64,000 nt of DNA from Streptomyces phaeofaciens (GTDB lineage: Bacteria; Actinomycetota; Actinomycetes; Streptomycetales; Streptomycetaceae): positions 558,001-622,000 of the forward strand of contig NZ_BMSA01000003.1 of NCBI RefSeq assembly GCF_014648915.1, read 5' to 3'. A program made the position numbers and the translations under genes. Positions 51,201 through 61,335 of this stretch are shown piece after piece. Each line of letters starts with the position of its first letter. Positions within the stretch are counted from its first letter, which is position 1. A model generated the notes under the pieces. That model worked only from the letters and a program-made list of their open reading frames with translations. It did not search any database and was not told where the DNA came from.

Positions 51201-54119
51201 ATGAGAGGCAAGCGAAGAAGACCCGGAACCACGCTCGTCCTGACCCTCGCCCTGGTGGCGAGCCTCGCCGCGGCGGTCCCGGCGACCGCCGCGGACCTCC
51301 CGTTCCGCGACCCGTCCCTCTCCGTGGACCGCCGGGTCGACGACCTGCTCGGCCGGCTCACCCTCGACGAGAAGATCTCCCTGCTCCACCAGCACCAGCC
51401 GGCGATCCCCCGCCTGGGCATCGAGGCCTTCCGCACCGGCACCGAGGCCCTGCACGGTGTCGCCTGGCTCGGTGAGGCCACCGTCTTCCCGCAGGCGATC
51501 GGGCTCGCCTCGGCCTGGGACCCGGAGCTGATGGAGCGGGTCGGCTCGGCGGTCGGCGACGAGGCCCGGGGCTTCCAGCAGACCCGCCCCGACGGCTGGG
51601 GCCTCAACCTGTGGGCGCCGGTGGTGAACCTGCTGCGCGACCCGCGCTGGGGCCGCAACGAGGAGGGCTACAGCGAGGACCCGTACCTCACCGGCGCCCT
51701 GTCCACGGCGTACGGGACGGGCCTGACCGGCGGCGACCCCGACCATCTGAAGACGGCCCCCACCCTCAAGCACTACCTGGCCAACAACAACGAGTACCAC
51801 CGCACCACCACCTCCTCCGACCTGCGTCCGCGGGTGGCGAAGGAGTACGACGAGGCGGCCTTCGGACCGGCGATCGAAGCGGACGCGGCGACCGGTGTGA
51901 TGTCCTCCTACAACCTGGTCAACGGCCGCCCGAACACGGTGAACCCGGACCTCGACGAGGTCGTACGGTCCTGGACCGACCGCGAACTGCTCAACGTCAC
52001 CGACGCCTTCGCCCCCGGCAACCTCCCCGGCGACCAGGGGTACTTCCCCACGCTCGCCGAGGGCGACGCGGCCGCTCTGAAGGCCGGCATCGACAGCTTC
52101 ACGGACAACGGCGCGGACCCCGGCCCGACGGTCACCGCGGTCACCTCCGCCCTGGACCGGGGCCTGCTGGCCGAGTCGGACGTCGACACGGCCGTCTCCC
52201 ACATCCTGAACGTCCGCGTCCGGCTGGGCGAGTTCGACCCCGGCGGCGGCCGGTACGGCTCGATCGACGCGTCCGTGATCGACAGCCCGGCGCACCGGAA
52301 ACTGGCCCGCACGGCGGCGGCGGAGGGCGCGGTGCTGCTGAAGAACAGCGGAACGCTGCCGCTGCGGAAGGCGGCGAAGGACGTGGCCGTCGTCGGCCCT
52401 CTCGCCGACACCGTCTCCACCGACTGGTACTCGGGCACCCTCCCCTACGCCGTCACCCCGGCCGACGGCATCGCCGCGAAGCTGGGCACGGAGGTGACCG
52501 CCGCGGAGGGCGTGGACCGCATCGCGCTGCGGAACACGGCGACGGGCGGCTATGTCACGGCGGGCGCGGGGGCGTCGGGGGCGGCGCTGCGCGAGAGCGC
52601 CGCGCCCTCCGGTCCACCGGCGCAGGCCCAGTTCGACGTGTTCGACTGGGGCTCGGGCGTCGTGACCCTGCGCTCCGCCGCCAACGGCAGATATGTCGGC
52701 TACAACTGGTCGGCCTTCGTCAACGACCAGCCCGAGCCGAACGGCTGGTTCGTGCAGCAGCAGTTCACGATGGAGGAGCAGCCGGACGGCACCTGCCTCC
52801 TGCGGTACGCGGGCTACGAGACGGCGGAGTCCTGGTGGTCGAACCCGGTCTACCTGGGCCCGACCGGACCGGACGGCACCCTCGGCCTGGTGGCGAAGGA
52901 GCAGGCGGCGCACTACACGAAGGACGTGGTCCGCAGCGGGGTGGCGGAGGCGGTGGCCGCGGTGAAGGGCAGGGACGCGGCGGTCGTGGTGGTCGGCTCC
53001 CACCCGGCCGTCAACGGCCGTGAGGCCCACGACCGCACCGACATGTCCCTGGCCCCCGCGCAGGAGGCCCTGGTCAGAGCGGTCCACCGGGCCAACCCGC
53101 GCACGGTCGTGATCGTCGAGAACAGCTACCCGACCACCCTCGGCGCGCTCCAGAAGGAGATCCCGGCCCTGCTGTGGACCTCCCACGCGGGCCAGGAGAC
53201 CGGGAACGCGCTGGCGGACCTGCTGTTCGGCGACGCCAACCCGTCGGGCCGGCTGACCCAGACCTGGTACCGGTCCGAGTCGGACCTCCCGTCGATCCTC
53301 GACTACGACATCATCAAGTCGGACCGCACCTATCAGTACTTCCGCGGCCGGCCGCTCTACCCGTTCGGGCACGGCCTGTCGTACACGACGTTCCGTTACG
53401 GCGCCCTGAAGAAGGTCCCCGGCGGTTACGAGGTGCGGGTCACCAACACCGGCGGCCGGGCCGGCGACGAGGTGGTCCAGCTCTACACCCACCAGCGCAG
53501 CTCCCGCGACAAACAGCCCCTGAAGCAGCTGAAGGCGTTCGAGCGGGTGTCTCTGGAGCCCGGCCGGACGAAGACGGTCCGGCTGAGGCTGACCCCCGCC
53601 GACCTCGCCCACTGGGACGTCACCCGCTCGAAGTGGGTGACGGAGACCGCCACCTACGACGTCCTGGCCGGCGCCTCCGCCACGGACGTCCGCTCCCGCG
53701 CCACCTGGCGGGTCGAGGGCGAGACGATCCCGCCCCGCGACCTGTCGGCCGCCACCCGCGCCGAGAACTTCGACGACTACGCCGGCACCCGCCTGGTCGA
53801 CGAGTCCAGGGTCCGCGGCACGGCGGTGGAGGCGTCCGCCGACGGGGCGTGGCTGAAGTTCGCCGGCGTCCGCCCGGCCACGGCCGCCGGCGCGCTGACC
53901 GCCCGGGTCGCCGGCACCGCCCCCGGCACGGTCGAACTCCGCCTGGGCTCGCCCACCGGCCCGCTCGCCGGCACGGTGCGCACCGAGGGCACGGGATCGC
54001 CGTACGCCTACGAGACGGTGACGGCGGACCTGGCCGGGGCGATGCCGGCGGCCGGGGGCGCGGACGTCTACCTGGTACTGAGCAAGGGGCTGCGGCTTTC
54101 GACGTTCAGCCTGCGCTGA
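51201..54119 (+). CDS. Secreted multidomain GH3 glycosidase with fascin-like insert and CBM6-like tail
   Basis: This 972-residue protein starts at ATG 51201 (GAGGAG upstream) with a signal peptide ending near VPATAADLP. The GH3 barrel carries the predicted nucleophile Asp268 (NVTDAFAPG). Between the GH3 lobes is an actin-crosslinking (fascin-like) beta-trefoil (IALRNTATGGYVTAG... and VTLRSAANGRYVGYN). It continues to the second GH3 lobe, a fibronectin-III-like domain (VRVTNTGGRAGDEVVQLYTH), and ends in a CBM6-like module (VYLVLSKG). GH3 members are beta-glucosidases, beta-xylosidases or N-acetylglucosaminidases. Context with alpha-xylosidase favours beta-glucosidase or xylosidase on plant hemicellulose. 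The 3' end overlaps the convergent gene by 14 bp. Confidence 0.88.
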   Translation: MRGKRRRPGTTLVLTLALVASLAAAVPATAADLPFRDPSLSVDRRVDDLLGRLTLDEKISLLHQHQPAIPRLGIEAFRTGTEALHGVAWLGEATVFPQAIGLASAWDPELMERVGSAVGDEARGFQQTRPDGWGLNLWAPVVNLLRDPRWGRNEEGYSEDPYLTGALSTAYGTGLTGGDPDHLKTAPTLKHYLANNNEYHRTTTSSDLRPRVAKEYDEAAFGPAIEADAATGVMSSYNLVNGRPNTVNPDLDEVVRSWTDRELLNVTDAFAPGNLPGDQGYFPTLAEGDAAALKAGIDSFTDNGADPGPTVTAVTSALDRGLLAESDVDTAVSHILNVRVRLGEFDPGGGRYGSIDASVIDSPAHRKLARTAAAEGAVLLKNSGTLPLRKAAKDVAVVGPLADTVSTDWYSGTLPYAVTPADGIAAKLGTEVTAAEGVDRIALRNTATGGYVTAGAGASGAALRESAAPSGPPAQAQFDVFDWGSGVVTLRSAANGRYVGYNWSAFVNDQPEPNGWFVQQQFTMEEQPDGTCLLRYAGYETAESWWSNPVYLGPTGPDGTLGLVAKEQAAHYTKDVVRSGVAEAVAAVKGRDAAVVVVGSHPAVNGREAHDRTDMSLAPAQEALVRAVHRANPRTVVIVENSYPTTLGALQKEIPALLWTSHAGQETGNALADLLFGDANPSGRLTQTWYRSESDLPSILDYDIIKSDRTYQYFRGRPLYPFGHGLSYTTFRYGALKKVPGGYEVRVTNTGGRAGDEVVQLYTHQRSSRDKQPLKQLKAFERVSLEPGRTKTVRLRLTPADLAHWDVTRSKWVTETATYDVLAGASATDVRSRATWRVEGETIPPRDLSAATRAENFDDYAGTRLVDESRVRGTAVEASADGAWLKFAGVRPATAAGALTARVAGTAPGTVELRLGSPTGPLAGTVRTEGTGSPYAYETVTADLAGAMPAAGGADVYLVLSKGLRLSTFSLR

Positions 54120-54465
54120 CCGGGTTGCCGAGGCGGGTGCCGAGGACCGCGCAGGACACGCCCTGCACCCCCTCGTAGGACACGGTCCGCCCGGGTCCGA
54201 GTTCACGGGCGAGGCGTTCGGCGAGCGCCTCGCCCTCCTCGTGCAGCCGCCGGAACGCGTCGTCCCAGCGGACGTCGTCGCGGTCGGCCAGCCAGGTGTT
54301 CATGGCCGCGTCGATGTCCTTCGCCCACGCCGACAGAGCGGCGGCCAGGGCGTCGGACAGACCGAGGGCGGCGTGCGGATCGTCCGGTGCGAAGTCGTCG
54401 TGCCGGCCCGCGCGCAGCGGATACGCGCGGTACTCGCCGAGCAGCGTGATGTGCGTCGAATTCAA
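54106..54465 (-). CDS. Small acidic protein of unknown function
   Basis: The 119-residue product (MNSTHITLLGEYRAYPLRAGRHDDFAPDDPHAALGLSDALAAALSAWAKD) has coding-like composition and a short helical core. Its 3' end overlaps the GH3 gene by 14 bp on the opposite strand. It lies between the catabolic operon and ssrA. I do not recognise a family. Confidence 0.65.
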   Translation of the reverse strand: MNSTHITLLGEYRAYPLRAGRHDDFAPDDPHAALGLSDALAAALSAWAKDIDAAMNTWLADRDDVRWDDAFRRLHEEGEALAERLARELGPGRTVSYEGVQGVSCAVLGTRLGNPVSAG

Positions 54466-54548
54466 GAAAGCCTCCCCGGCGAGCTCGCACGCCTATGACA
54501 AAGGCCCCGCCGCTAGGAGCGACGGGGCCTCTGCCCACATGGGATGAG

Positions 54549-54935
54549 TGGAGATGGCGGGAATCGAACCCGCGTCCAACGGTGCAGAATCAGGGCTTCT
54601 CCGTGTGCAGTTCGCTGCGATTTTCTCGGCCCCGGTGATCACGCGAACAAGTCGCCGACGGGCCCAGCCACTGTTTGGTTTCCCACCGAACCCCGTGACC
54701 GGGCTCGATGGTTTAGTCCCCTAGATTATGCCAGGATCCGGGTCGGGAACACTCCCGGGCTGACACCCATTAAGGGTCCTACACTCACTACCTAATTAGG
54801 CAGCGAGGGCGTAGGACTGGGAATCGCTCTTGGTATTGGCGATTATTTTTTGCGACATATGGTTTACGAGATCATTGCCGCTTCCTCGACACGCTTCCCC
54901 TGCTTCGACAGCCGCTGTCGAAACCGATCATCCCC
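54549..54935 (-). ncRNA. ssrA: Transfer-messenger RNA (tmRNA)
   Basis: The minus strand starts GGGGATGATCGGTTTCGAC and ends in GGTTCGATTCCCGCCATCTCC, with an acceptor stem GGGGATG/CATCTCC (one G.U). The tag frame at 54840-54796 encodes ANTKSDSQSYALAA followed by TAA. CCA is not encoded. It rescues stalled ribosomes together with SmpB, encoded just upstream. The tag differs from the S. coelicolor tag as I remember it, but keeps the ANTK start and ALAA end. A tRNA-like 3' end facing the accessory operon could serve as an integration site. Confidence 0.95.
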
Positions 54936-55040
54936 ATGTTGATTTTTCAATCCCTCCGAAACCGAAGGGCTCGTGCCTGCTGTGAGGCACAGGTGCATCG
55001 TACGTGAACAACGGACGGCGATGCCACTGTATTCCTCGGG

Positions 55041-55595
55041 CTACGCGTGCCGCTGCCTGCGCTTCGCCGCCGCGATCGCCCGGTCCGTCTCCCGGCGGTC
55101 CTGGTGCTCGCGCAGGGTCTGGCGCTTGTCGTACTCCTTCTTGCCTCGCGCGAGCGCGATCTCGGCCTTCGCCCGGCCGTCCTTGAAGTACAGGGCGAGG
55201 GGCACGATCGTGTGACCCGTCTCCTCGGACTTCACGGACAGCTTGTCGATCTCCTCGCGGTGCAGCAGCAGCTTGCGCTTGCGGCGCGCGGAGTGGTTGG
55301 TCCAGCTGCCCTGGCTGTACTCCGGGATGTGGGCGTTGTGCAGCCACGCCTCGCCCCCGTCGATCTGGACGAAGCCGTCGGTCAGCGAGGTCCGGCCCTG
55401 GCGCAGCGACTTCACCTCGGTGCCGGTGAGCACCAGACCGGCCTCGTAGGTGTCGATGATCGCGTAGTCGTGCCGGGCCTTCTTGTTCTGCGCGACGATC
55501 TTGCGCTTGCCGCCCTTCTCGCCGTCCTTGGACTTGGCGGCAGTCCCGCCCTGCTTGGGCTGGGACTCCTTCGGTACGTACATTCCCTTGCTCAT
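55041..55595 (-). CDS. smpB: SsrA-binding protein
   Basis: SmpB (184 residues) carries tmRNA to stalled ribosomes. The OB-fold core is clear: [61 protein letters not shown] and the basic tail [30 protein letters not shown]. The N-terminal 30 residues are Lys/Gly-rich and extra relative to E. coli. ATG 55595 was chosen. Met at 55583 is possible. ssrA lies immediately downstream on the same strand. Confidence 0.95.
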   Translation of the reverse strand: MSKGMYVPKESQPKQGGTAAKSKDGEKGGKRKIVAQNKKARHDYAIIDTYEAGLVLTGTEVKSLRQGRTSLTDGFVQIDGGEAWLHNAHIPEYSQGSWTNHSARRKRKLLLHREEIDKLSVKSEETGHTIVPLALYFKDGRAKAEIALARGKKEYDKRQTLREHQDRRETDRAIAAAKRRQRHA

Positions 55596-55687
55596 AGTGG
55601 AGCCATTTTCGCACCCGGAGGGGCTCTGTGGGAAAGCCGATTACGAGCGGGCCGGGGCCAGGAGCCGGGCGAGGGGCGGGACGGGGC

Positions 55688-56857
55688 TCAGGACGGGTCC
55701 CCGAGACCGCTCAGCACGGTCTCGGCCCGCTCCAGCACACCGTCGGTGGCGTCCAGGTCCGGGGTGATGCCCGTGCCGTCGACGGTACGGCCGGAGGGGG
55801 TGCGGTAGTGGCCGACGGTCAGCTCGGCGACCGAGCCGTCCGGCAGCCGGCTCGGCATCTGCACCGAGCCCTTGCCGAAGGTGCGGGAGCCCACGACGAC
55901 CGCGCGGCCGCGGTCCTGGAGGGCTCCGGTGAGCAGCTCGGCCGCGCTCATCGTGCCGCCGTCGACGAGTGCGACCAGGGGTCTCGCGGTGTCGCCGCCG
56001 GGTTCGGCGTGCAGGGCGCGCTGGGTGCCCTCGACGTCGTAGGTGGCGACGAGGCCGCCGTCGAGGAAGGCGGAGGCGGTGTCCGTGGCCTCGGCGACCA
56101 GGCCGCCGGAGTTGCCGCGCAGGTCCAGGACGATCCCGGCGCCGGCGGGGGCCCGCCGCACGGCGGTGCGGACGTCGTCGCCGACGCCCTTGGTGAACGC
56201 GGCGATCCTGATGACGGTCGCGCCGTCGGCGAGCCGGCGGACGGTGACGGAGTCCGTGGACAGCCGGGCCCGGCGCAGGGTCTGGCTCCACGCGCGTGTG
56301 CCGCGTTCCAGGCCGAGCGTGACGCTCGTGCCGGCGGGCGCGTCGGTGGCGTCACCGCGCAGTAAGGAGACGACGTCGGTGACCGGACTGCCGTCCACCC
56401 GGTGTCCGTCGATGCTGCGCAGCCGGTCGCCGACGCGGATCCCGGCGGTGGCCGCGGGCGAGCCGGAGCGGACCCCGGTCACCTCGATCCGGCCGTCCCG
56501 CTCACGGCGGGCGACCAGGCCGACGCCGGTGTAGCGGCCGTCCAGGGAGTCCTCGAACTCCTCGTACTCGCCCTGGGAGTAGACGGCCGCCCAGCGGTCC
56601 CCGCTGCGGCTGACGGCGCGCTCGGCGGCCTCCAGGGGCGATTTGCCGTCGGCGGCGGCCTCCTCGGCGGCCCGGGTGACGTCCTCGGAGTGGCCGGCGG
56701 GGGCGGCCCCGCGGGTCTCGCCGGAGCCCGACGGGCGGATGCCGCCGGGCAGCGAGCCGGTGGCCGCACCGGCCACGAGCACGCTCGCGAACACGAATGT
56801 CAGGGCGGCCCCGCGGCCGAAGCGGCGGGGCTGACAGAACAGGTCACGGCCTGACAT
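55688..56857 (-). CDS. S41-family carboxy-terminal processing protease with PDZ domain
   Basis: The 389-residue protein has an N-terminal membrane anchor (AALTFVFASVLVAGAA), a PDZ domain (YTGVGLVARRERDGRIEVTGVRSGSPAATAGIRVGDRLRSIDG), and a tail-specific protease domain with the catalytic Ser in GGTMSAAELLTGAL and Lys in GSRTFGKGSVQM. It should act outside the membrane, cleaving proteins at C-termini. It lies between ftsX and smpB in the same orientation, a conserved actinobacterial order. The substrate is unknown. Confidence 0.92.
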   Translation of the reverse strand: MSGRDLFCQPRRFGRGAALTFVFASVLVAGAATGSLPGGIRPSGSGETRGAAPAGHSEDVTRAAEEAAADGKSPLEAAERAVSRSGDRWAAVYSQGEYEEFEDSLDGRYTGVGLVARRERDGRIEVTGVRSGSPAATAGIRVGDRLRSIDGHRVDGSPVTDVVSLLRGDATDAPAGTSVTLGLERGTRAWSQTLRRARLSTDSVTVRRLADGATVIRIAAFTKGVGDDVRTAVRRAPAGAGIVLDLRGNSGGLVAEATDTASAFLDGGLVATYDVEGTQRALHAEPGGDTARPLVALVDGGTMSAAELLTGALQDRGRAVVVGSRTFGKGSVQMPSRLPDGSVAELTVGHYRTPSGRTVDGTGITPDLDATDGVLERAETVLSGLGDPS

Positions 56858-56882
56858 GGCGGTGAGTCTAGGGGAACGCGAA

Positions 56883-56912
56883 GGGCCGTACGGTCGCTTG
56901 ACCGTACGACCC
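56883..56912 (-). terminator. Terminator hairpin after ftsX
   Basis: GGGCCGTACGGTC pairs with GACCGTACGACCC (one mismatch) around GCTT, 12 bp past the ftsX stop. Confidence 0.78.
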
Positions 56913-56924
56913 TCGGGGCGTGCG

Positions 56925-57842
56925 TCACACCTTCAGGTACTTGCGCAACGCGAAGAAAGCGGCCAAGGCGGGCATCAGCAGACTGGTGGCGAGGATGAGC
57001 GGAAGCTTCGTCAGGACGGCGTCCCAGCCGATGAAGTTGATCAGGTTCAGCTTCTCGGACAGGGCCAGGCCGTGATCGATGATGAAGTACCGGGCGACCA
57101 CCAGGAACCCGCAGGCGACCGTGCCGCCGATCAGCCCGGCCACGGCGGCCTCGGCGATGAACGGCGCCTGGATGTAGAACCCGGAGGCGCCGACCAGCCG
57201 CATGATCCCGGTCTCACGCCGTCGGCTGAAGGCCGAGACCCGCACCGTGTTGACGATCAGCATCAGCGCGACCACGAGCATCAGCGCCATCACCGCCCGC
57301 GCGGCCCAGTTCATGCCGTTGAGCAGCCCGAACAGGTTGTCCAGGATGCCCTTCTGGTCCTGCACCGACTGCACGCCGTCCCGCCCGTCGAAGGCGGTCG
57401 CGATGACCTGGTACTTCTCCGGGTCCTTCAGCTTGATCCGGTACGACTCCTGCATCTGGTCCGGCGTGAGCGAGGCCGCCAGCGGGGAGTCGCCGAACTG
57501 CTCCTTGTAGTGCTTGTACGCGTCGTCCTGCGACTCGTACGACACCGAGTCGACCACGGACATCTTGCCGAGGTCGGACTTGATCTGCTTCTTCTGGTCC
57601 TCGGTGACCGCGCCCTTGGCGCAGTTGGGGTCGGACTCGGCGTCGCTCTTGTTGCAGAGGAAGACCGAGACGTTGACCTTGTCGTACCAGTAGCCCTTCA
57701 TGGTGTTGACCTGGTCGCTCATCAGCAGCGAGCCGCCGAAGAGCGCCAGGGACAGGGCGACGGAGACGATGACGGCGAAGGTCATCGTCAGATTGCGACG
57801 GAGACCGACACCGATCTCGGAGAGTACGAACTGGGCACGCAT
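56925..57842 (-). CDS. ftsX: Cell division protein FtsX, ABC-type permease
   Basis: This 305-residue protein has the FtsX topology: a cytoplasmic start (MRAQFVLSEIGVGLRRNLTMTFAVIVSVALSLALFGG), one helix, a large extracytoplasmic loop with two cysteines (CNKSDAESDPNC), three further helices and the motif RRRETGIMRLVGASGFYI. With FtsE it transmits ATP binding to activate peptidoglycan hydrolases during division. It lies 36 bp after ftsE. The extracytoplasmic loop is where it would contact a cell-wall hydrolase. Confidence 0.95.
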   Translation of the reverse strand: MRAQFVLSEIGVGLRRNLTMTFAVIVSVALSLALFGGSLLMSDQVNTMKGYWYDKVNVSVFLCNKSDAESDPNCAKGAVTEDQKKQIKSDLGKMSVVDSVSYESQDDAYKHYKEQFGDSPLAASLTPDQMQESYRIKLKDPEKYQVIATAFDGRDGVQSVQDQKGILDNLFGLLNGMNWAARAVMALMLVVALMLIVNTVRVSAFSRRRETGIMRLVGASGFYIQAPFIAEAAVAGLIGGTVACGFLVVARYFIIDHGLALSEKLNLINFIGWDAVLTKLPLILATSLLMPALAAFFALRKYLKV

Positions 57843-57878
57843 GGCGTGTTCTTGAGGCCTTTCCGTGGACGGTCGCGG

Positions 57879-58568
57879 TCAGTGCTGGTAGCCGTAGACG
57901 CCGCGTGCCTGGTCGCGGACGAGACGGCCCTGCTCCAGCTCGATGACGCGCTTGCGCATCTGGTCCACGATGTTCTGGTCGTGGGTCGCCATGAGCACCG
58001 TCGTGCCCGTCCGGTTGATCCGGTCGAGCAGCTTCATGATGCCGACGGAGGTCTGCGGGTCGAGGTTGCCGGTGGGCTCGTCGGCGATCAGCAGCTTGGG
58101 CCGGTTCACGAAGGCCCGCGCGATGGCCACCCGCTGCTGCTCGCCGCCGGACAGCTCGCCCGGCATCCGGTCCTCCTTGCCGCCGAGCCCGACGAGGTCG
58201 AGCACCTGCGGCACGGACTTGCGGATCTCGCCACGTGACTTGCCGATGACCTCCTGCGCGAAGGCGACGTTCTCCGCCACCGTCTTGTTCGGCAGGAGCC
58301 GGAAGTCCTGGAAGACCGTCCCCAGCTGGCGGCGCATCTGCGGCACCTTCCAGTTGGAGAGGCGCGCGAGGTCCTTGCCCAGGACGTGCACCTGGCCGTG
58401 GCTGGTCCGCTCCTCGCGGAGGACCAGCCGCAGGAAGGTGGACTTTCCGGAGCCGGAGGACCCCACGAGGAACACGAACTCGCCCTTCTCCACCTCGAGG
58501 GAGACATCCCTGAGTGCGGGGCGGGTCTGCTTGGGGTAGACCTTGGAGACGTTGTCGAATCGGATCAC
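57879..58568 (-). CDS. ftsE: Cell division ATP-binding protein FtsE
   Basis: The 229-residue ATPase has Walker [19 protein letters not shown], the Q-loop [19 protein letters not shown], signature [14 protein letters not shown] and Walker [14 protein letters not shown]. It starts at GTG 58568. It forms the FtsEX complex with the downstream FtsX. The tail after [12 protein letters not shown] is short as is usual. Confidence 0.95.
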   Translation of the reverse strand: MIRFDNVSKVYPKQTRPALRDVSLEVEKGEFVFLVGSSGSGKSTFLRLVLREERTSHGQVHVLGKDLARLSNWKVPQMRRQLGTVFQDFRLLPNKTVAENVAFAQEVIGKSRGEIRKSVPQVLDLVGLGGKEDRMPGELSGGEQQRVAIARAFVNRPKLLIADEPTGNLDPQTSVGIMKLLDRINRTGTTVLMATHDQNIVDQMRKRVIELEQGRLVRDQARGVYGYQH

Positions 58569-58805
58569 GGATGCACCACGGGTCGCCGGGGGTAGATGAG
58601 CGTGACCATACGCGAACCCGGTGTCCCGGCGCAGTCGCCGGGAGAGGTTGCGGGAGGGTTGTGCGTTTTTGTACGGGACTTTGTCCGCCCGCCGCTCTCC
58701 GGCGGGCCGCGCGCCCTCCCCGGGAACCTGGCACAGTGGTAGGGGAACGTTCGCGTTCCCGAGAGCGTTGTGTCTCTGTGGAACCGGTGCAAGGAGGGCG
58801 AGCGC

Positions 58806-58997
58806 ATGACGTACGACCGGCTGGTGTGCGCTAACTGCGCGGCCCCCGTGAACGAGGGCCGGTGCCCTGTGTGCCGTGCGAACCGCCAGCGGCTCCAGCA
58901 GGAGAACTTCCTGGGGGGCCTGAACCCGATGGCGCTGATCGCGCTGCTGGCCGTCCTGGTGGCGGCGGTGGCGCTGCTGGCCCACCAGACCGCCTAG
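58806..58997 (+). CDS. 63-residue zinc-ribbon single-span membrane protein
   Basis: This small protein starts at ATG 58806 with AAGGAGG 11 bp before it. It has a zinc ribbon ([16 protein letters not shown], four Cys in two CxxC pairs) followed by a helix and one C-terminal membrane span ([18 protein letters not shown]). It lies between ftsE and the LAETG gene, with a strong terminator just past its end. No known family is assigned. The layout resembles small Streptomyces proteins of unknown role, and a regulatory or scaffolding task at the membrane is possible. Confidence 0.8.
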   Translation: MTYDRLVCANCAAPVNEGRCPVCRANRQRLQQENFLGGLNPMALIALLAVLVAAVALLAHQTA

Positions 58998-59008
58998 GCG
59001 TACGACGC

Positions 59009-59046
59009 CGAAGGGGCCCGGAGCCTGACGGCTCCGGGCCCCTTCG
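59009..59046. terminator. Bidirectional terminator between the small membrane protein gene and the LAETG gene
   Basis: CGAAGGGGCCCGGAGCC pairs perfectly (17 bp) with GGCTCCGGGCCCCTTCG around a TGAC loop. It lies just past the stops of both converging genes. Confidence 0.9.
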
Positions 59047-59076
59047 CGTGTACGTCAGGTACGCGTGCGGCTACCG

Positions 59077-60154
<1,078 letters not shown>

Positions 60155-61258
60155 CTACTTCTCCTGCTGCTTGCGCCAGCGAATCCCGGCCTCCAGGAAA
60201 CCGTCCAACTCGCCGTTGAACACGGCCTCGGGGTTGCCGACCTCGAACTCGGTGCGCAGGTCCTTGACCATCTGGTACGGGTGCAGGACGTAGGAGCGCA
60301 TCTGGTTGCCCCAGGAGCTGCCGCCGTCCTTGAGCGCGTCCATCTTGGCCCGCTCCTCCTGGCGCTGCCGCTCGAGCAGCTTCGCCTGGAGGACGTTCAT
60401 CGCGGTCGCCTTGTTCTGGATCTGCGACCGCTCGTTCTGGCAGGAGACGACGATGCCGGTGGGGAGGTGGGTGAGCCGCACCGCGGAGTCGGTGGTGTTC
60501 ACGCCCTGGCCGCCGGGGCCGGAGGAGCGGTAGACGTCCACGCGCAGCTCGGACTCGTCGATCTCGATGTGATCGGTGGTCTCCACCACGGGAAGGATCT
60601 CGACACCCGCGAAGGAGGTCTGACGGCGCCCCTGGTTGTCGAAGGGCGAGATACGGACGAGCCGGTGCGTGCCCTGCTCCACGGAGAGCGTGCCGTAGGC
60701 GTAGGGCACCTGGACGGCGAAGGTGGTCGACTTGATGCCGGCCTCTTCGGCGTACGACGTCTCGTAGACCTCGGTCTTGTAGCCGTGCTGCTCGGCCCAC
60801 CGCAGGTACATGCGCTGGAGCTTCTCGGCGAAGTCGGCGGCGTCGACGCCGCCGGCCTCGGCGCGGATGTTCACGAGCGCCTCGCGGGAGTCGTACTCCC
60901 CGCTGAGCAGCGTCCGGACCTCCATCTCGTCCAGCGCCTTGCGGACGGCGGAGAGCTCGGACTCGGCCTCGGCACGGGTGTCCGGGTCGTCCTCCTCCTC
61001 GGCCATCTCGAACAGCACGGCGAGATCGTCGATCCGGCCGCGCAGCGCCTCCGCCTTCCTGACCTCCGCCTGGAGGTGGGACAGCTTGCTGGTGATCTTC
61101 TGCGCCTCGTCCGGGTTGTCCCACAGGGACGGCGCGGCCGCCTGCTCCTCGAGCACGGCGATGTCTGCCCTCAGCTTGTCGAGGTCCAGAACGGCCTCGA
61201 TCGACTCCATGGTCGAGGAGAGGGACTTGAGCTCTTCGGATACATCGACGACTGCCAC
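60155..61258 (-). CDS. prfB: Peptide chain release factor 2
   Basis: RF2 (367 residues) releases nascent chains at UGA and UAA stops. The anticodon-like SPF is in [12 protein letters not shown], and the peptidyl-transferase motif GGQ is in [17 protein letters not shown]. It starts at GTG 61258. Unlike E. coli prfB, no in-frame UGA frameshift site is present, as expected in actinobacteria. It lies 77 bp past the kinase stop. Confidence 0.95.
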   Translation of the reverse strand: MAVVDVSEELKSLSSTMESIEAVLDLDKLRADIAVLEEQAAAPSLWDNPDEAQKITSKLSHLQAEVRKAEALRGRIDDLAVLFEMAEEEDDPDTRAEAESELSAVRKALDEMEVRTLLSGEYDSREALVNIRAEAGGVDAADFAEKLQRMYLRWAEQHGYKTEVYETSYAEEAGIKSTTFAVQVPYAYGTLSVEQGTHRLVRISPFDNQGRRQTSFAGVEILPVVETTDHIEIDESELRVDVYRSSGPGGQGVNTTDSAVRLTHLPTGIVVSCQNERSQIQNKATAMNVLQAKLLERQRQEERAKMDALKDGGSSWGNQMRSYVLHPYQMVKDLRTEFEVGNPEAVFNGELDGFLEAGIRWRKQQEK

Positions 61259-61335
61259 ACCACCAGCGTAACGGCTCCGCCAACCGACCAGCGCCGATGG
61301 TGGAACCTCCACCGACCTGTAGGGAAACCGGCAGG

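Noticed and set aside
54549..54560. Attachment site at the ssrA 3' end
   Set aside because: I found no second copy of the tmRNA 3' sequence near 44700 and no integrase gene, so integration is only a hypothesis.
54544..54795. Plus-strand reading frame of 83 codons over the tmRNA
   Set aside because: It lies antisense within ssrA, whose tag frame and acceptor stem are clear. Such frames are a common misannotation.
60155..61258. Programmed frameshift in prfB
   Set aside because: The reading frame is continuous, with no in-frame UGA near codon 26.
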